Below the pieces are notes generated by a model. The model was not told where the DNA came from and did not search any database. It saw only the letters and a program-made list of their open reading frames with translations. The translations under genes and the position numbers were made by a program. Positions 33,189-41,678 of a stretch of DNA of 64,000 bases are shown here, one piece after another. Each line of letters opens with the position of its first letter. The stretch's first letter is position 1. The stretch comes from Streptomyces sp. NBRC 110028 (GTDB taxonomy: Bacteria; Actinomycetota; Actinomycetes; Streptomycetales; Streptomycetaceae): contig NZ_BBUZ01000043.1 of the NCBI RefSeq assembly GCF_001417735.1, forward strand, positions 32,602 to 96,601, written 5' to 3'.

Positions 33189-34154
33189 ATGAAGAGCCCT
33201 TTGCTGTCGCTGCCCGGCGCCGTCCCCGGCGAGGGCCCCGACGAAGGTGTCGCCGCCCACTACGGCGACCTGTTCCGCGAGCAGCGCGCGCTCGCCGACG
33301 GCACCGGCTTCGTGGACCTCTCGCACCGCGGAGTGGTCACGGTCACCGGTGCCGACCGGCTGAGCTGGCTGCATCTGCTGCTCACCCAGCACGTCAGCGA
33401 GCTTCCCGCCGGCGAGGCCACCGAGGCGCTGATCCTGTCCGCGCACGGCCACATCGAGCACGCGCTCTACCTCGTCGACGACGGCGAGACCACCTGGGCC
33501 CATGTGGAGCCCGGCAGCCAGGGCGATCTGATCGCGTACCTGGAGAGCATGAAGTTCTTCTACCGGGTCGAGATCGCCGACCGCACCGAGAGTCACGCGG
33601 TCGTCCACCTCCCGGCGGGCAGCATCGCCGAGACCCCCGAGGGCGCCGTCGCCCGCGAGACCGCGCACGGCCGCGACCTGTTCCTGCCGCGCACCGACCT
33701 GGAGTCCTTCGCGGCGGCGAGCGGCCCGCCGATCGGCGTCCTGGCGTACGAGGCGCTGCGCGTCGAGGCGCACCGGCCGCGGCTCGGCCTGGAGACCGAC
33801 CACCGCACGATCCCGCACGAGCTGGGCTGGATCGGCACCGCCGTCCATCTGCAGAAGGGCTGCTACCGCGGCCAGGAGACGGTCGCCCGGGTGCACAACC
33901 TGGGCAAGCCGCCGCGGCGGCTGGTCTTCCTGCACCTCGACGGCAGCGAGGTGAAGCTGCCGGGCCACGGCGCGCCCATACGGCTCGCGGCGGACGGCGA
34001 GGAGGGCCGCCAGCTCGGCTTCGTCACCTCCTCGGCCCGCCACCACGAGCTGGGCCCGATCGCGCTCGCGCTGGTGAAGCGCAACGTACCGGTGGACGCG
34101 GCGCTGATCGCGGACACCACGGCCGCCTCGCAGGAGACGGTCGTCGAGCCGTAG
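33189..34154 (+). CDS. ygfZ: YgfZ/GcvT-like folate-binding protein
   Basis: 321 residues. The folate-binding fold (RGVVTVTGADRLSWLHLLLT) and the hallmark KGCYRGQE motif, with its conserved Cys, are present. YgfZ-type proteins use tetrahydrofolate to assist iron-sulfur cluster assembly or repair. ATG at 33189 follows AGGGTGA, whereas an in-frame GTG at 33180 overlaps that site; the ATG is preferred. It starts 11 bases after the nur stop. Confidence 0.93.
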   Translation: MKSPLLSLPGAVPGEGPDEGVAAHYGDLFREQRALADGTGFVDLSHRGVVTVTGADRLSWLHLLLTQHVSELPAGEATEALILSAHGHIEHALYLVDDGETTWAHVEPGSQGDLIAYLESMKFFYRVEIADRTESHAVVHLPAGSIAETPEGAVARETAHGRDLFLPRTDLESFAAASGPPIGVLAYEALRVEAHRPRLGLETDHRTIPHELGWIGTAVHLQKGCYRGQETVARVHNLGKPPRRLVFLHLDGSEVKLPGHGAPIRLAADGEEGRQLGFVTSSARHHELGPIALALVKRNVPVDAALIADTTAASQETVVEP

Positions 34155-34167
34155 CGCCTGCCTGCTG

Positions 34168-34593
34168 TCACACCTCGACGATCACCGTGAACGGGCCGTC
34201 GTTCGTGAGCGAGACCTTCATGTCCGCTCCGAACCGGCCCGTCTCCACCTGGGCGCCCAGCTCCCGCAGCCGCGCCACCACCTCGTCCACCAGCGGTTCG
34301 GCGACCTCGCCGGGCGCCGCCGCGTTCCAGGTGGGGCGGCGGCCCTTGCGGGCGTCCCCGTACAGCGTGAACTGGCTGATGACCAGCAGCGGGGCGCCCA
34401 GGTCCGAGCAGGACTTCTCGCCGGGCAGGATGCGCACCGACCACAGCTTGCGGGCCAGCTGGGCCGCCTTCTCCGGGGTGTCGTCGTGCGTCACCCCGAC
34501 CAGGACGCACAGCCCCTGACCGACGATCTCCCCGGTCGTCTCGCCGTCCACGACGACGCTCGCCCCGTCCACTCTCTGTACCACAGCACGCAT
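34168..34593 (-). CDS. dtd: D-aminoacyl-tRNA deacylase
   Basis: 141 residues: MRAVVQRVDGASVVVDGET at the N-terminus, the catalytic-face motifs SQFTLYGDARKGRRP and NDGPFTV at the C-terminus. DTD removes D-amino acids (and Gly from tRNA-Ala) from mischarged tRNAs. ATG at 34593 gives the family's universal MRAVVQR start. It is convergent with ygfZ, 13 bases between stops. Confidence 0.95.
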   Translation of the reverse strand: MRAVVQRVDGASVVVDGETTGEIVGQGLCVLVGVTHDDTPEKAAQLARKLWSVRILPGEKSCSDLGAPLLVISQFTLYGDARKGRRPTWNAAAPGEVAEPLVDEVVARLRELGAQVETGRFGADMKVSLTNDGPFTVIVEV

Positions 34594-34738
34594 ACGCACC
34601 ATCATGCCCCGCGCCCATCGGGGCCGATCGGGTGGACGGCCGCTGCACAGGGGCCATTCGGAGTGGCACGATGCGTGCAGGCGGTGCAGGTGGGCAGGAA
34701 CTGCGGGAATGACGCATCGCTGGAGGGGACGGACAAGC

Positions 34739-35392
34739 ATGATCACACCGGGCACCGAGCGGCCCATGGCCACCGAGAGCCCGCTGCCGGCGCGGCCGCC
34801 GAGCCAGCGCGGCGGGCGGCTGGCCGACGCCGAGGCCGTGCCGTCGGCGGCGGGGGCGGCGGCAGGGGCGGGGGCGGCTCCGGCCGCGATGGGCGGGCTG
34901 CGGCTGGCGGAGCTGCGCGCGCTGCGCCGCTCCGCGCAGCGCGAGGAGGCGGACCTGAGCTACGTACGCAGACTGCTGCACGGCCGGATCGACATCCTCC
35001 GCGCCGAGCTGGCCCGCCGCCGCGCGCCGGGGGCGCCGATGGCGGCGGACGGCCCGTCGGCGCCGCCCGCGGAGTTGGTGGAGCTGCTGCCCGAGATCCT
35101 GGCGGACGTACCGTCCCGGCACCGCACCTCCGCCCGCCATGTGACGCTCGGCACCCCGCACAGCGCGGAGTGCGAGCGGCTGGCCGAGGAGATGCTGGCC
35201 GAGGTCGGCCTGTCGGATCTTCCGGCGCGTACGGACGAGGAGCTGCGCGGCGCGATGGGCCGCCTGGAGGGGTTCGAGCAGCAGGTGTCCCGGCGGCGGC
35301 AGGGGCTCCAGCGGACCGCCGACCGGTGCGGTGCCGAGATCGCCCGCCGGTACCGCGAGGGCGAGGCCCAGGTCGACGACCTGCTCTCGTAG
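34739..35392 (+). CDS. rsiG: RsiG (AmfC), c-di-GMP-dependent anti-sigma factor for WhiG
   Basis: 217 residues. Two helices carry the c-di-GMP-binding signature E-x3-S-x2-R-x3-Q-x3-D: EQQVSRRRQGLQRTAD near the C-terminus fits exactly, and EADLSYVRRLLHGRID near the middle fits except His in place of Gln. In Streptomyces RsiG bound to c-di-GMP holds sigma WhiG inactive and so delays sporulation. The N-terminal about 50 residues are Ala/Pro-rich and probably disordered. ATG at 34739 has GGAGGGGAC upstream. Its place after nur, ygfZ and dtd matches the core gene order I remember. Confidence 0.9.
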   Translation: MITPGTERPMATESPLPARPPSQRGGRLADAEAVPSAAGAAAGAGAAPAAMGGLRLAELRALRRSAQREEADLSYVRRLLHGRIDILRAELARRRAPGAPMAADGPSAPPAELVELLPEILADVPSRHRTSARHVTLGTPHSAECERLAEEMLAEVGLSDLPARTDEELRGAMGRLEGFEQQVSRRRQGLQRTADRCGAEIARRYREGEAQVDDLLS

Positions 35393-35482
35393 CACTCCTT
35401 TCCTGGAACGCGCGCCGGATATCCACAGGCTGGGGATAAATATTCGCGTGCGGCCTGTTCCGCGGCCGCCTAGCGTGGCCGC

Positions 35483-36733
35483 ATGGCCGCCCGCATCCGT
35501 ACCTCCCTCGATGCCTCCGACGTCCCCGCCTGGATCCGCGCGAAGCACGTGGGCTTTCTGGTGTCGCCGGAGGTCTCCAAGGAAGAGCTGGAGGTGCGGC
35601 GGGCGGGCATCGACCTGGACCGCACCCAGGGGGCGTTCGAGGGGGACCGCTGCGTCGCCACGTTCCGCAGCTTCGCGCAGCGGCTGACGGCGGTCGGCGG
35701 GGCCGACGTACCGGCCGATGCGGTCACCAATGTCACCGTGTCGCCCACCCACCGCCGCCGGGGCCTGCTCAGCCGCATGATGGAGCACGACCTGCGTGCG
35801 GCCAAGGAGCGGGGGGACGCGGTCGCCTCGCTGCTCGCCGCCGAGTACCCGATCTACGGGCGGTACGGCTTCGGCCCTGCCACCTGGGTCACCGAGTGGA
35901 TGGTGGACGTCGCCCGCGCCGGTCTCGATCCGCACTACGCCGGACCCACGGACGGCGGCCGGGTCGACTACGCCGACGCCGACGAGATACGGGAGCTGGG
36001 CCCCGCCCTGCACGAGCGGCTGCGCGCCCGGCAACACGGCGCCGTCGACCGCACCGAGCGCTGGTGGCGGCTCACCACCGGCCGGCTCCGCTTCCCGGGC
36101 GACGGCTGGACCGCCGAACCGTTCTACGCCCTCTACCGCTCCCCCGACGGCTCGGTCGACGGCCTGCTCGCCTTCACCGTCGACGACCGCTGGGAGGGCA
36201 ACAAGCGGCCGCACAACACCGCCACCGTCCTCGACCTGTTCGGCGTCAGCCCGGCCGCCGAGCGGGCGCTGTGGCACTTCCTGTGCTCCATCGACTGGGT
36301 CCTGTACATCGCCGCCGGCCGACGCGCCCCGGACGATCTGCTCCCCCTGCTCCTCGCCGACCCGCGGGCGGCCCGCCCCACCACCTACGCCGACTACCTG
36401 TGGCTGCGCCCGCTGGACGTCCCCGCGCTGCTGGAGACCCGTACGTACCCGGTCTCCGGCTCCCTCGTCCTCGACCTGCGCGACCCGGCCGGGCTGGCGG
36501 GCGGCCGCTTCCTGCTGGACGCGAGCCCGGACGGCGCCACCTGCGCCCCCACCACCCGCCCGGCCGATCTGACCATGGGCATCGGCGAGTTGGGCACCGT
36601 CTGGCTGGGCGACGAGTCGCCGGTCCGCCTCACCGCCCTGGGCCGCGCCGAGGAGGAGCGCCCCGGCGCCGCCGCCCTGGCCGACACCCTGCTGCGCACC
36701 CCGCGCCGCCCGTGGTGCCCCGACATGTTCTGA
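35483..36733 (+). CDS. Eis-like GNAT N-acetyltransferase
   Basis: 416 residues with the three-part Eis architecture: an N-terminal GNAT domain with the acetyl-CoA loop NVTVSPTHRRRGLLSRMM, a second GNAT-like domain with YPIYGRYGFGPAT, and a C-terminal sterol-carrier-like domain. It ends in CPDMF, and Eis-type enzymes use the C-terminal carboxylate in catalysis. Family members acetylate aminoglycosides or protein lysines; the substrate here is not known. ATG at 35483 fits the family start. Confidence 0.92.
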   Translation: MAARIRTSLDASDVPAWIRAKHVGFLVSPEVSKEELEVRRAGIDLDRTQGAFEGDRCVATFRSFAQRLTAVGGADVPADAVTNVTVSPTHRRRGLLSRMMEHDLRAAKERGDAVASLLAAEYPIYGRYGFGPATWVTEWMVDVARAGLDPHYAGPTDGGRVDYADADEIRELGPALHERLRARQHGAVDRTERWWRLTTGRLRFPGDGWTAEPFYALYRSPDGSVDGLLAFTVDDRWEGNKRPHNTATVLDLFGVSPAAERALWHFLCSIDWVLYIAAGRRAPDDLLPLLLADPRAARPTTYADYLWLRPLDVPALLETRTYPVSGSLVLDLRDPAGLAGGRFLLDASPDGATCAPTTRPADLTMGIGELGTVWLGDESPVRLTALGRAEEERPGAAALADTLLRTPRRPWCPDMF

Positions 36734-36750
36734 AGGGCCCGACGAAGCCC

Positions 36751-37212
36751 TCAGCAGCTGGACTTGAGCAGCCGGCGGGCGCCCGCGCCCTGCTCGCCCA
36801 GCTTGTCGTAGGGGTTGGCCAGCGCGCACTTGTCGATCGACAGACAGCCGCAGCCGATGCAGTCGGTCAGATGGTCGCGGAGGTTCTCCAGCTGCTCGAT
36901 GCGCTCGGTGAGGTCCGTGCGCCAGCACTCGGAGATCCGCGCCCAGTCCTCCTTGGTCAGGACGTGGTCCTCGGGGAAGAGCGACAGCACCTCCCGGATC
37001 CTCGACAGCGGGATGCCGACCCGCTGCGAGGAGCGCACGAAGGCCACCCGGCGGAGCGTGTCGCGGGTGTAGCGGCGCTGGTTGCCGGAGGTGCGGCGGC
37101 TGTGGATGAGCCCCTCGCGCTCGTAGAACCGCAGCGCGGAGGCGGGGACTCCGCTGCGCTCGGCCAGCTCGCCGACCGTCAGTTCATGGGTTTTCCAGGT
37201 GAGGTGCGTCAT
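36751..37212 (-). CDS. soxR: SoxR, redox-sensing MerR-family activator
   Basis: 153 residues. The MerR winged helix (VGELAERSGVPASALRFYERE) and dimerisation helix are followed by CIGCGCLSIDKC, the C-x2-C-x-C-x5-C ligand set of the [2Fe-2S] cluster. In Streptomyces SoxR responds to redox-active secondary metabolites, not to a general superoxide signal as in enterics. ATG at 37212 fits. A dyad between it and the divergent FMN reductase is the likely operator. Confidence 0.95.
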   Translation of the reverse strand: MTHLTWKTHELTVGELAERSGVPASALRFYEREGLIHSRRTSGNQRRYTRDTLRRVAFVRSSQRVGIPLSRIREVLSLFPEDHVLTKEDWARISECWRTDLTERIEQLENLRDHLTDCIGCGCLSIDKCALANPYDKLGEQGAGARRLLKSSC

Positions 37213-37230
37213 GCTGCCGAGAGTAGCTTG

Positions 37231-37250
37231 ACTTCAACCTTTGTTTAAGT
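37231..37250. promoter_or_regulatory. candidate SoxR operator
   Basis: ACTTCAAC and GTTTAAGT are 8-base arms with one mismatch, around CTTT, in the soxR/FMN-reductase gap. TTGACT overlaps the left arm as a possible -35, as expected when a MerR-type protein binds between promoter elements. Confidence 0.6.
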
Positions 37251-37264
37251 CCGAGTCTTTTCCC

Positions 37265-37870
37265 ATGACTACCGCTACCGCCGCCTCCACCGGCGCCCCC
37301 ATCCGTCTCGCCGTCATCGTCGGCAGCACCCGCGAGGGCCGCTTCGGACCCAAGGTCGCGAACTGGTTCACCGGCCGCGCCGCGCTGCGCGAGGACATGA
37401 GTGTGGACGTCGTCGACCTGGCCGACACCCCGCTCCCGGCCTCCCTCACCCACCGCCCCGGCCCCGAGGACGCCAAGGCCCTGGAGGCCGTGACGCCCCG
37501 CCTGGACGCGGCGGACGCGTTCGCCGTCGTCACCCCCGAGTACAACCACAGCTATCCCGCCCCGCTGAAGAACGCGATCGACTGGCACCACAGCCAGTGG
37601 CAGGCCAAGCCCGTCGGCTTCGTCTCCTACGGCGGCATCTCGGGCGGTCTGCGCGCGGTCGAGCATCTGCGGCCCGTCTTCGCCGAGGTCCACGCCGTCA
37701 CCGTGCGCGACACGGTCAGCTTCCACGGCGCCTGGGACGCCTTCGGCCCGGACGGCCGCCCCACCGACCCCAGGGGCCCCGACACCGCCGCAACGGCCAT
37801 GCTCGACCAGCTCGCCTGGTGGGCCGAAGCCCTCCGCACCGCCCGCGCGGCCCGCCCCTACGGAGCCTGA
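37265..37870 (+). CDS. NADPH-dependent FMN reductase
   Basis: 201 residues with a flavodoxin-like fold: LAVIVGSTREGRFGPKVA binds the FMN phosphate and TPEYNHSYPAPLKNAIDW lies over the flavin. These quinone or azo reductases transfer two electrons from NAD(P)H. ATG at 37265 is only 15 bases after the candidate SoxR site, which suits direct control by SoxR; such reductases are known SoxR targets in Streptomyces. Confidence 0.92.
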   Translation: MTTATAASTGAPIRLAVIVGSTREGRFGPKVANWFTGRAALREDMSVDVVDLADTPLPASLTHRPGPEDAKALEAVTPRLDAADAFAVVTPEYNHSYPAPLKNAIDWHHSQWQAKPVGFVSYGGISGGLRAVEHLRPVFAEVHAVTVRDTVSFHGAWDAFGPDGRPTDPRGPDTAATAMLDQLAWWAEALRTARAARPYGA

Positions 37871-37992
37871 GCCCCGGGGCCCTGGAGCGCGGCGGCCGGA
37901 TCCTCGATGGCCAGATCCGTTGGCCAGATCCTCACACATCCTGGCCATCCGGCCACTCGTCGCCCGGCGGGCGCGTTGCGACGCTGACCGGT

Positions 37993-38784
37993 ATGAACGT
38001 GCTGTGGATATTCGCCCACCCCGAACCGCGCTCGCTGAGCGGCTCCCTGCGCGACGAGGGCCTGCGCGCCCTGCGGGAGCTGGGCCATGAGTGCCGGGTG
38101 TCCGACCTCTACGCCATGCGCTGGAACCCGGTCGTGGACAGCGCCGACTTCCGGCATGACGACGGCGAACGCCTGGTCGTCGGCGCCTCCTCGCACGACG
38201 CCTACGCCGCCGGGACGCTGAGCGAGGACATCCGCGCCGAGCAGGAGAAGATCGCCTGGGCGGACGCGCTGATCGTGCAGTTCCCGCTGTGGTGGTACGG
38301 GATGCCCGCCATCCTCAAGGGCTGGTTCGACCGCGTCTTCGTGAAGGGCTTCGCCTTCGGCGTCACCGGCCCCGACGGCCGTACCCTGCGCTACGGGGAC
38401 GGCAAGCTGGCCGGGAAGCGCGCCATGGTCCTGCTCACCGCCGGGGCCCGCGAACCGGGGCTCGGGCCGCGCGGCGTCAACGGCGACATCGAGCATCTGC
38501 TGTTCCCGCTCCAGCACGGCACGCTCTGGTACAGCGGCATGTCCGTCCTGCCGCCGCAGGTCGTCTACGGCGCGGACCGGCTCTCCGCCGAGGAGTACCA
38601 GGACCACGCCGCCGCGCTGCGGGAACGGCTCGCCGCCCTGCCGACCGCCGCCCCGATCCCCTTCCGCCGCCAGAACGGCGGGGACTACGACGAGAACCTG
38701 GTGCTGCGCCCCGACGTCATGCCCGGCCACTGTGGCCTGGCGGTGCACTACGCGGCTCCGGCCGCCAGTCGCCGCACGGCGTGA
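37993..38784 (+). CDS. NAD(P)H dehydrogenase (quinone), NQO1-like
   Basis: 263 residues, flavodoxin-like: VLWIFAHPEPRSLSGSL at the N-terminus and FPLWWYGMPAILKGWFDRV in the core are the NQO/KefF family signatures. It would reduce quinones with two electrons using FAD or FMN. It follows the FMN reductase by 122 bases. That gap has two direct copies of TGGCCAGATCC at 37908 and 37921, which may be regulatory. Both reductases could protect against quinone-like metabolites. Confidence 0.92.
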   Translation: MNVLWIFAHPEPRSLSGSLRDEGLRALRELGHECRVSDLYAMRWNPVVDSADFRHDDGERLVVGASSHDAYAAGTLSEDIRAEQEKIAWADALIVQFPLWWYGMPAILKGWFDRVFVKGFAFGVTGPDGRTLRYGDGKLAGKRAMVLLTAGAREPGLGPRGVNGDIEHLLFPLQHGTLWYSGMSVLPPQVVYGADRLSAEEYQDHAAALRERLAALPTAAPIPFRRQNGGDYDENLVLRPDVMPGHCGLAVHYAAPAASRRTA

Positions 38785-38830
38785 AGGAGGCCGCACGGCG
38801 TGAAGCAGCCGGGCGGGTGGCACGCACCAC

Positions 38831-38855
38831 TTTTGCAAGCAGTTTGCTTGCAAAA
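38831..38855. promoter_or_regulatory. perfect palindromic operator upstream of XRE regulator
   Basis: TTTTGCAAGCA and TGCTTGCAAAA are perfect 11-base arms around GTT, 29 bases upstream of the XRE gene ATG. AT-rich against a high-GC background, so it is unlikely to be chance. Probably the autoregulatory site of that protein. Confidence 0.75.
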
Positions 38856-38884
38856 GTTAGCACTCCTGGTGCAGCATCGAAGGC

Positions 38885-39304
38885 ATGGCATCACTGAACG
38901 TCGGCAACCTCGGCGACTTCCTGCGGGAGCAGCGGCGCAGCGCCCAGCTCTCGCTGCGGCAGCTGGCCGACGCCGCCGGGGTGTCCAATCCGTACCTCAG
39001 CCAGATCGAGCGCGGGCTGCGCAAGCCGAGCGCCGAGATCCTGCAGCAGCTCGCGAAGGCGCTGCGGATATCCGCCGAGACCCTGTACGTCCAGGCGGGG
39101 ATCCTCGACGAGCGCGATCGGGAGGAAACCGAGGTGCGCAGCGTGATACTCGCCGATCCCACGATCAACGAGCGGCAGAAGCAGGTGCTGCTCCAGATCT
39201 ACGAGTCCTTCCGCAAGGAGAACGGACACGGGACCGACGCGGACGGGACCGACGCGGACGACACCCTCACCGCCGACGCCGACGTCGCCACACCCTCGAA
39301 CTGA
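38885..39304 (+). CDS. XRE-family transcriptional regulator
   Basis: 139 residues. A Cro/CI helix-turn-helix at residues 8-65 (LREQRRSAQLSLRQLADAAG, NPYLSQIERGLRKPSAEIL) is followed by an acidic C-terminus with a Gly/Asp/Thr repeat (GTDADGTDADDT). Length and layout match a conserved Streptomyces regulator of unknown targets. The palindrome 29 bases upstream is its probable site. The HbhA-like gene starts 19 bases after its stop, so both are likely co-transcribed. Confidence 0.92.
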   Translation: MASLNVGNLGDFLREQRRSAQLSLRQLADAAGVSNPYLSQIERGLRKPSAEILQQLAKALRISAETLYVQAGILDERDREETEVRSVILADPTINERQKQVLLQIYESFRKENGHGTDADGTDADDTLTADADVATPSN

Positions 39305-39323
39305 TCCGGGAGGACCAGCAGCC

Positions 39324-39923
39324 ATGGCCATCACCGACGACGTACGCAAGACCCTCACCGACCCGACCCCGCTCTACTTCGTGGCGGGCACGGCCGACCT
39401 CGCGGCCCAGAAGCTCAAGGAGGTGCCGACGCTGGTCGAGAAGATCGTCGCGGAGGCCCCCGAGCGCTTCAACGCGGTGCGCAACACCGACCCGAAGGCC
39501 GTCCAGGACCGGGTCACCCAGCAGGCGAAGGGCGCCCAGGGCAAGCTCAACGAGGTGCTGGGTTCCCTGGACACCGACCTCAAGCGGCTCCGTGACTCGG
39601 CGCAGGACCTCGCCCTGCAGGGCGTCGGCCGCGCCGCCGAGCTGGCCGTCAAGGCGCGGGAGCGGTACGACGAGGTCGCCGAGCACGGCCAGGAGGTCGT
39701 GAAGACCTGGCGCGGCGAGGCGGCCGACGAGGTCGTCGACATCGCCTCCGCGATCGAGCCCCACGAGGGGAAGAGCGCGCCGAAGGCACCGTCGCAGCCG
39801 GTCGCGGTGGACTCCGCCAAGGAGTCGCCGAAGGCCTCGGCCAAGCCGGCCACCCCGGCGAAGAAGGCCCCGGCCCGCAAGCCCGCCCCCACGAAGAAGC
39901 CCGACTCGAAGCCGAACAGCTGA
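39324..39923 (+). CDS. HbhA-like coiled-coil protein with Lys/Pro/Ala-rich tail
   Basis: 199 residues. The N-terminal about 130 form a long amphipathic coiled coil (LAAQKLKEVPTLVEKIVAEA, RLRDSAQDLALQGVGRAAEL); the C-terminus is a Lys/Ala/Pro-rich tail (KKAPARKPAPTKKPDSKPNS). Mycobacterial HbhA has the same plan and binds heparin through the tail; in Streptomyces a cell-surface or lipid-body role is only inferred. No signal peptide is seen. ATG at 39324 has GGGAGGACC upstream. Confidence 0.85.
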   Translation: MAITDDVRKTLTDPTPLYFVAGTADLAAQKLKEVPTLVEKIVAEAPERFNAVRNTDPKAVQDRVTQQAKGAQGKLNEVLGSLDTDLKRLRDSAQDLALQGVGRAAELAVKARERYDEVAEHGQEVVKTWRGEAADEVVDIASAIEPHEGKSAPKAPSQPVAVDSAKESPKASAKPATPAKKAPARKPAPTKKPDSKPNS

Positions 39924-39947
39924 CGGACGGGCGCCATCGCGAGCGCA

Positions 39948-39980
39948 GGGGCCGGGTACGCGACGGGCGTGCCCGGCCCC
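39948..39980 (+). terminator. hairpin terminator after HbhA-like gene
   Basis: A perfect 9-base stem (GGGGCCGGG with CCCGGCCCC) with 15-base loop, 25 bases after the stop; CTGAC and GTCAG outside it extend the pairing. Confidence 0.65.
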
Positions 39981-40042
39981 GTCAGCGGGTACGGTGGCCC
40001 GTAACGCTCATCCCTCTACTCTCTAAGCGTCTCTTCTAGGCG

Positions 40043-40399
40043 GTGGACAGCGTGCTGGTGCAAGGTTTCGGCGAGTTGCTGTACTGGGTCTCCTGGGGCC
40101 TTCTCCTCTTCAGCCTGTTCGCCTTCGTCGACTCCGCGATCCGCCGCGAGGCCGCCTACCGGGCCGCGGACAAGCAGACCAAGCCCTTCTGGATGATCAT
40201 CCTGGGGCTCGCGGCCGTGGTGAACTTCTTCATGGGCATCATGAGCTTCCTGCCGATCATCGGGCTGATCGCGACGATCGTGTACATGGTCGACGTACGC
40301 CCGGCGGTGCGGCAGATCTCCGGCGGCGGCCGTGGCTGGCCGCGGGGGCGCGGCTCCAGCTCCGACGGTCCGTACGGGCCCTACAACGGCGGCCGGTAG
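40043..40399 (+). CDS. DUF2516 small membrane protein
   Basis: 118 residues with two to three membrane helices (about 10-28, 48-68 and 70-85) and a Gly/Arg/Tyr-rich C-terminus (GGGRGWPRGRGSSSDG). This matches the actinobacterial DUF2516 family of unknown function. The GTG at 40043 is accepted as the start; a second GTG 9 bases on is possible. It converges with the PP2C regulator gene, 46 bases between. Confidence 0.85.
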   Translation: MDSVLVQGFGELLYWVSWGLLLFSLFAFVDSAIRREAAYRAADKQTKPFWMIILGLAAVVNFFMGIMSFLPIIGLIATIVYMVDVRPAVRQISGGGRGWPRGRGSSSDGPYGPYNGGR

Positions 40400-40445
40400 C
40401 GCGCCCGGGGGCGCGAGCGGCGCCCCTCGGCGGCCCTCGGCGGCC

Positions 40446-41678
40446 TCAGCAGCGGTCGAGCAGGAGCACCGCGAGGTCGTCCGTCAGCTCGCCGCCGTTC
40501 AGCGCCCGCACCTCGGTGACCGTGGCGTCCAGCAGCTCCTCGCCGCGCAGCCCGGTCGCCATCTGGCGGGCGACGATCTCGACCATCCCCTCCTGGCCGA
40601 GCCGCTGCACCCCGGCCCCGACGCGGCCCTCGATCAGCCCGTCGGTGTACATCATCAGGCTCCAGGCGCCGCCCAGCTCGACCTGGCGGCGCGGCCAGCG
40701 GGCGTTCGGCAGCAGGCCGAGCGCGGGGCCGTTCTCGTCCGTGGGCAGCAGCCGGGGCGCCATTCCGGGCCGTACCGCCAGCGGTGAGGGGTGCCCGGCG
40801 AGGCAGACCCCGGCCCGGCGGCCGTCCGGGGCGATGTCGACGGTGCACAGGGTCGCGAAGATCTCGTCGTCCGGGCGCTCGTTCTCCAGCACCTGCTGGA
40901 GGGTGCCGAGCAGCTGGTCGCCGCAGAGCCCGGCGAAGGTCAGGGCGCGCCAGGCGATCCGCAGCTCCACGCCGAGGGCGGCCTCGTCGGGGCCGTGGCC
41001 GCAGACGTCGCCGATCATCGCGTGCACCGTGCCGTCCGGGGTGCGGACGGTGTCGTAGAAGTCGCCGCCGAGCAGGGCCCGGCTGCGGCCGGGCCGGTAG
41101 CGGGCGGCGAAGTGCAGTCCGGAGCCCTGGAGCAGCGGGGTGGGCAGGAGTCCGCGCTCCAGCCGGGCGTTCTCCTGGGCGCGCAGCCGGGACTCGGTGA
41201 GCTGGCGCTGGGCGAGGTCGGAGCGTTTTCGCTCGACCGCGTACCGGATGGCGCGGCTGAGGATGCGGCCGTCCAGCTCGTCGCGGAAGAGGAAGTCCTG
41301 CGCCCCGACCCGGACGGCCTCGGCGGCGCGCTCGGCGTCGTCCTCGGCGGTGAGGACCAGGACGGCCTGGGTGGGGGCGAGCTTCAGTACGGAGCGCAGC
41401 GTGTCGAGCGCGTCCTCCGCCTCGTGCTCGGGGCCGGGCAGGGCCAGGTCGAGCAGGATGCACTGCACCCCGTCGGTGAGCAGCCGGGCGGCCTCGGTGA
41501 GGTTGCGGGCCGTACGGATACGGACCCGGTTGCCCTCGGTGTCCAGCATCTCGGGGACGTTGAAGGCGCCGGCCGGATCGTCCTCGATCACCAGCAGGGT
41601 GAGCCCGCTGTCGGGCAGGGCGGCCGGCCGGGCCTCGGTGGCCACTGCCTCCCGCTGCCTCGGCACGGGTACGGACAT
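40446..41678 (-). CDS. response regulator with PP2C (SpoIIE/RsbU-like) phosphatase output
   Basis: 410 residues. An N-terminal receiver domain (LTLLVIEDDPAGAFNVPEML, Asp in CILLDLALPG) is followed by a short coiled coil and a PP2C-type phosphatase domain (ALLGGDFYDTVRTPDGTVH, IGDVCGHGPDEAALG, CLAGHPSP, MMYTDGLIEGR), with the metal-binding Asp residues of the family. Such proteins dephosphorylate anti-anti-sigma factors in partner-switching pathways. ATG at 41678 has a GGGAGGGAAGGAA site. Confidence 0.93.
   Translation of the reverse strand: MSVPVPRQREAVATEARPAALPDSGLTLLVIEDDPAGAFNVPEMLDTEGNRVRIRTARNLTEAARLLTDGVQCILLDLALPGPEHEAEDALDTLRSVLKLAPTQAVLVLTAEDDAERAAEAVRVGAQDFLFRDELDGRILSRAIRYAVERKRSDLAQRQLTESRLRAQENARLERGLLPTPLLQGSGLHFAARYRPGRSRALLGGDFYDTVRTPDGTVHAMIGDVCGHGPDEAALGVELRIAWRALTFAGLCGDQLLGTLQQVLENERPDDEIFATLCTVDIAPDGRRAGVCLAGHPSPLAVRPGMAPRLLPTDENGPALGLLPNARWPRRQVELGGAWSLMMYTDGLIEGRVGAGVQRLGQEGMVEIVARQMATGLRGEELLDATVTEVRALNGGELTDDLAVLLLDRC

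Noticed and set aside
38857..38865. TTAGCACTC resembling half of a CIRCE heat-shock element
   Set aside because: The inverted second half is missing at the required spacing, and no chaperone gene follows.
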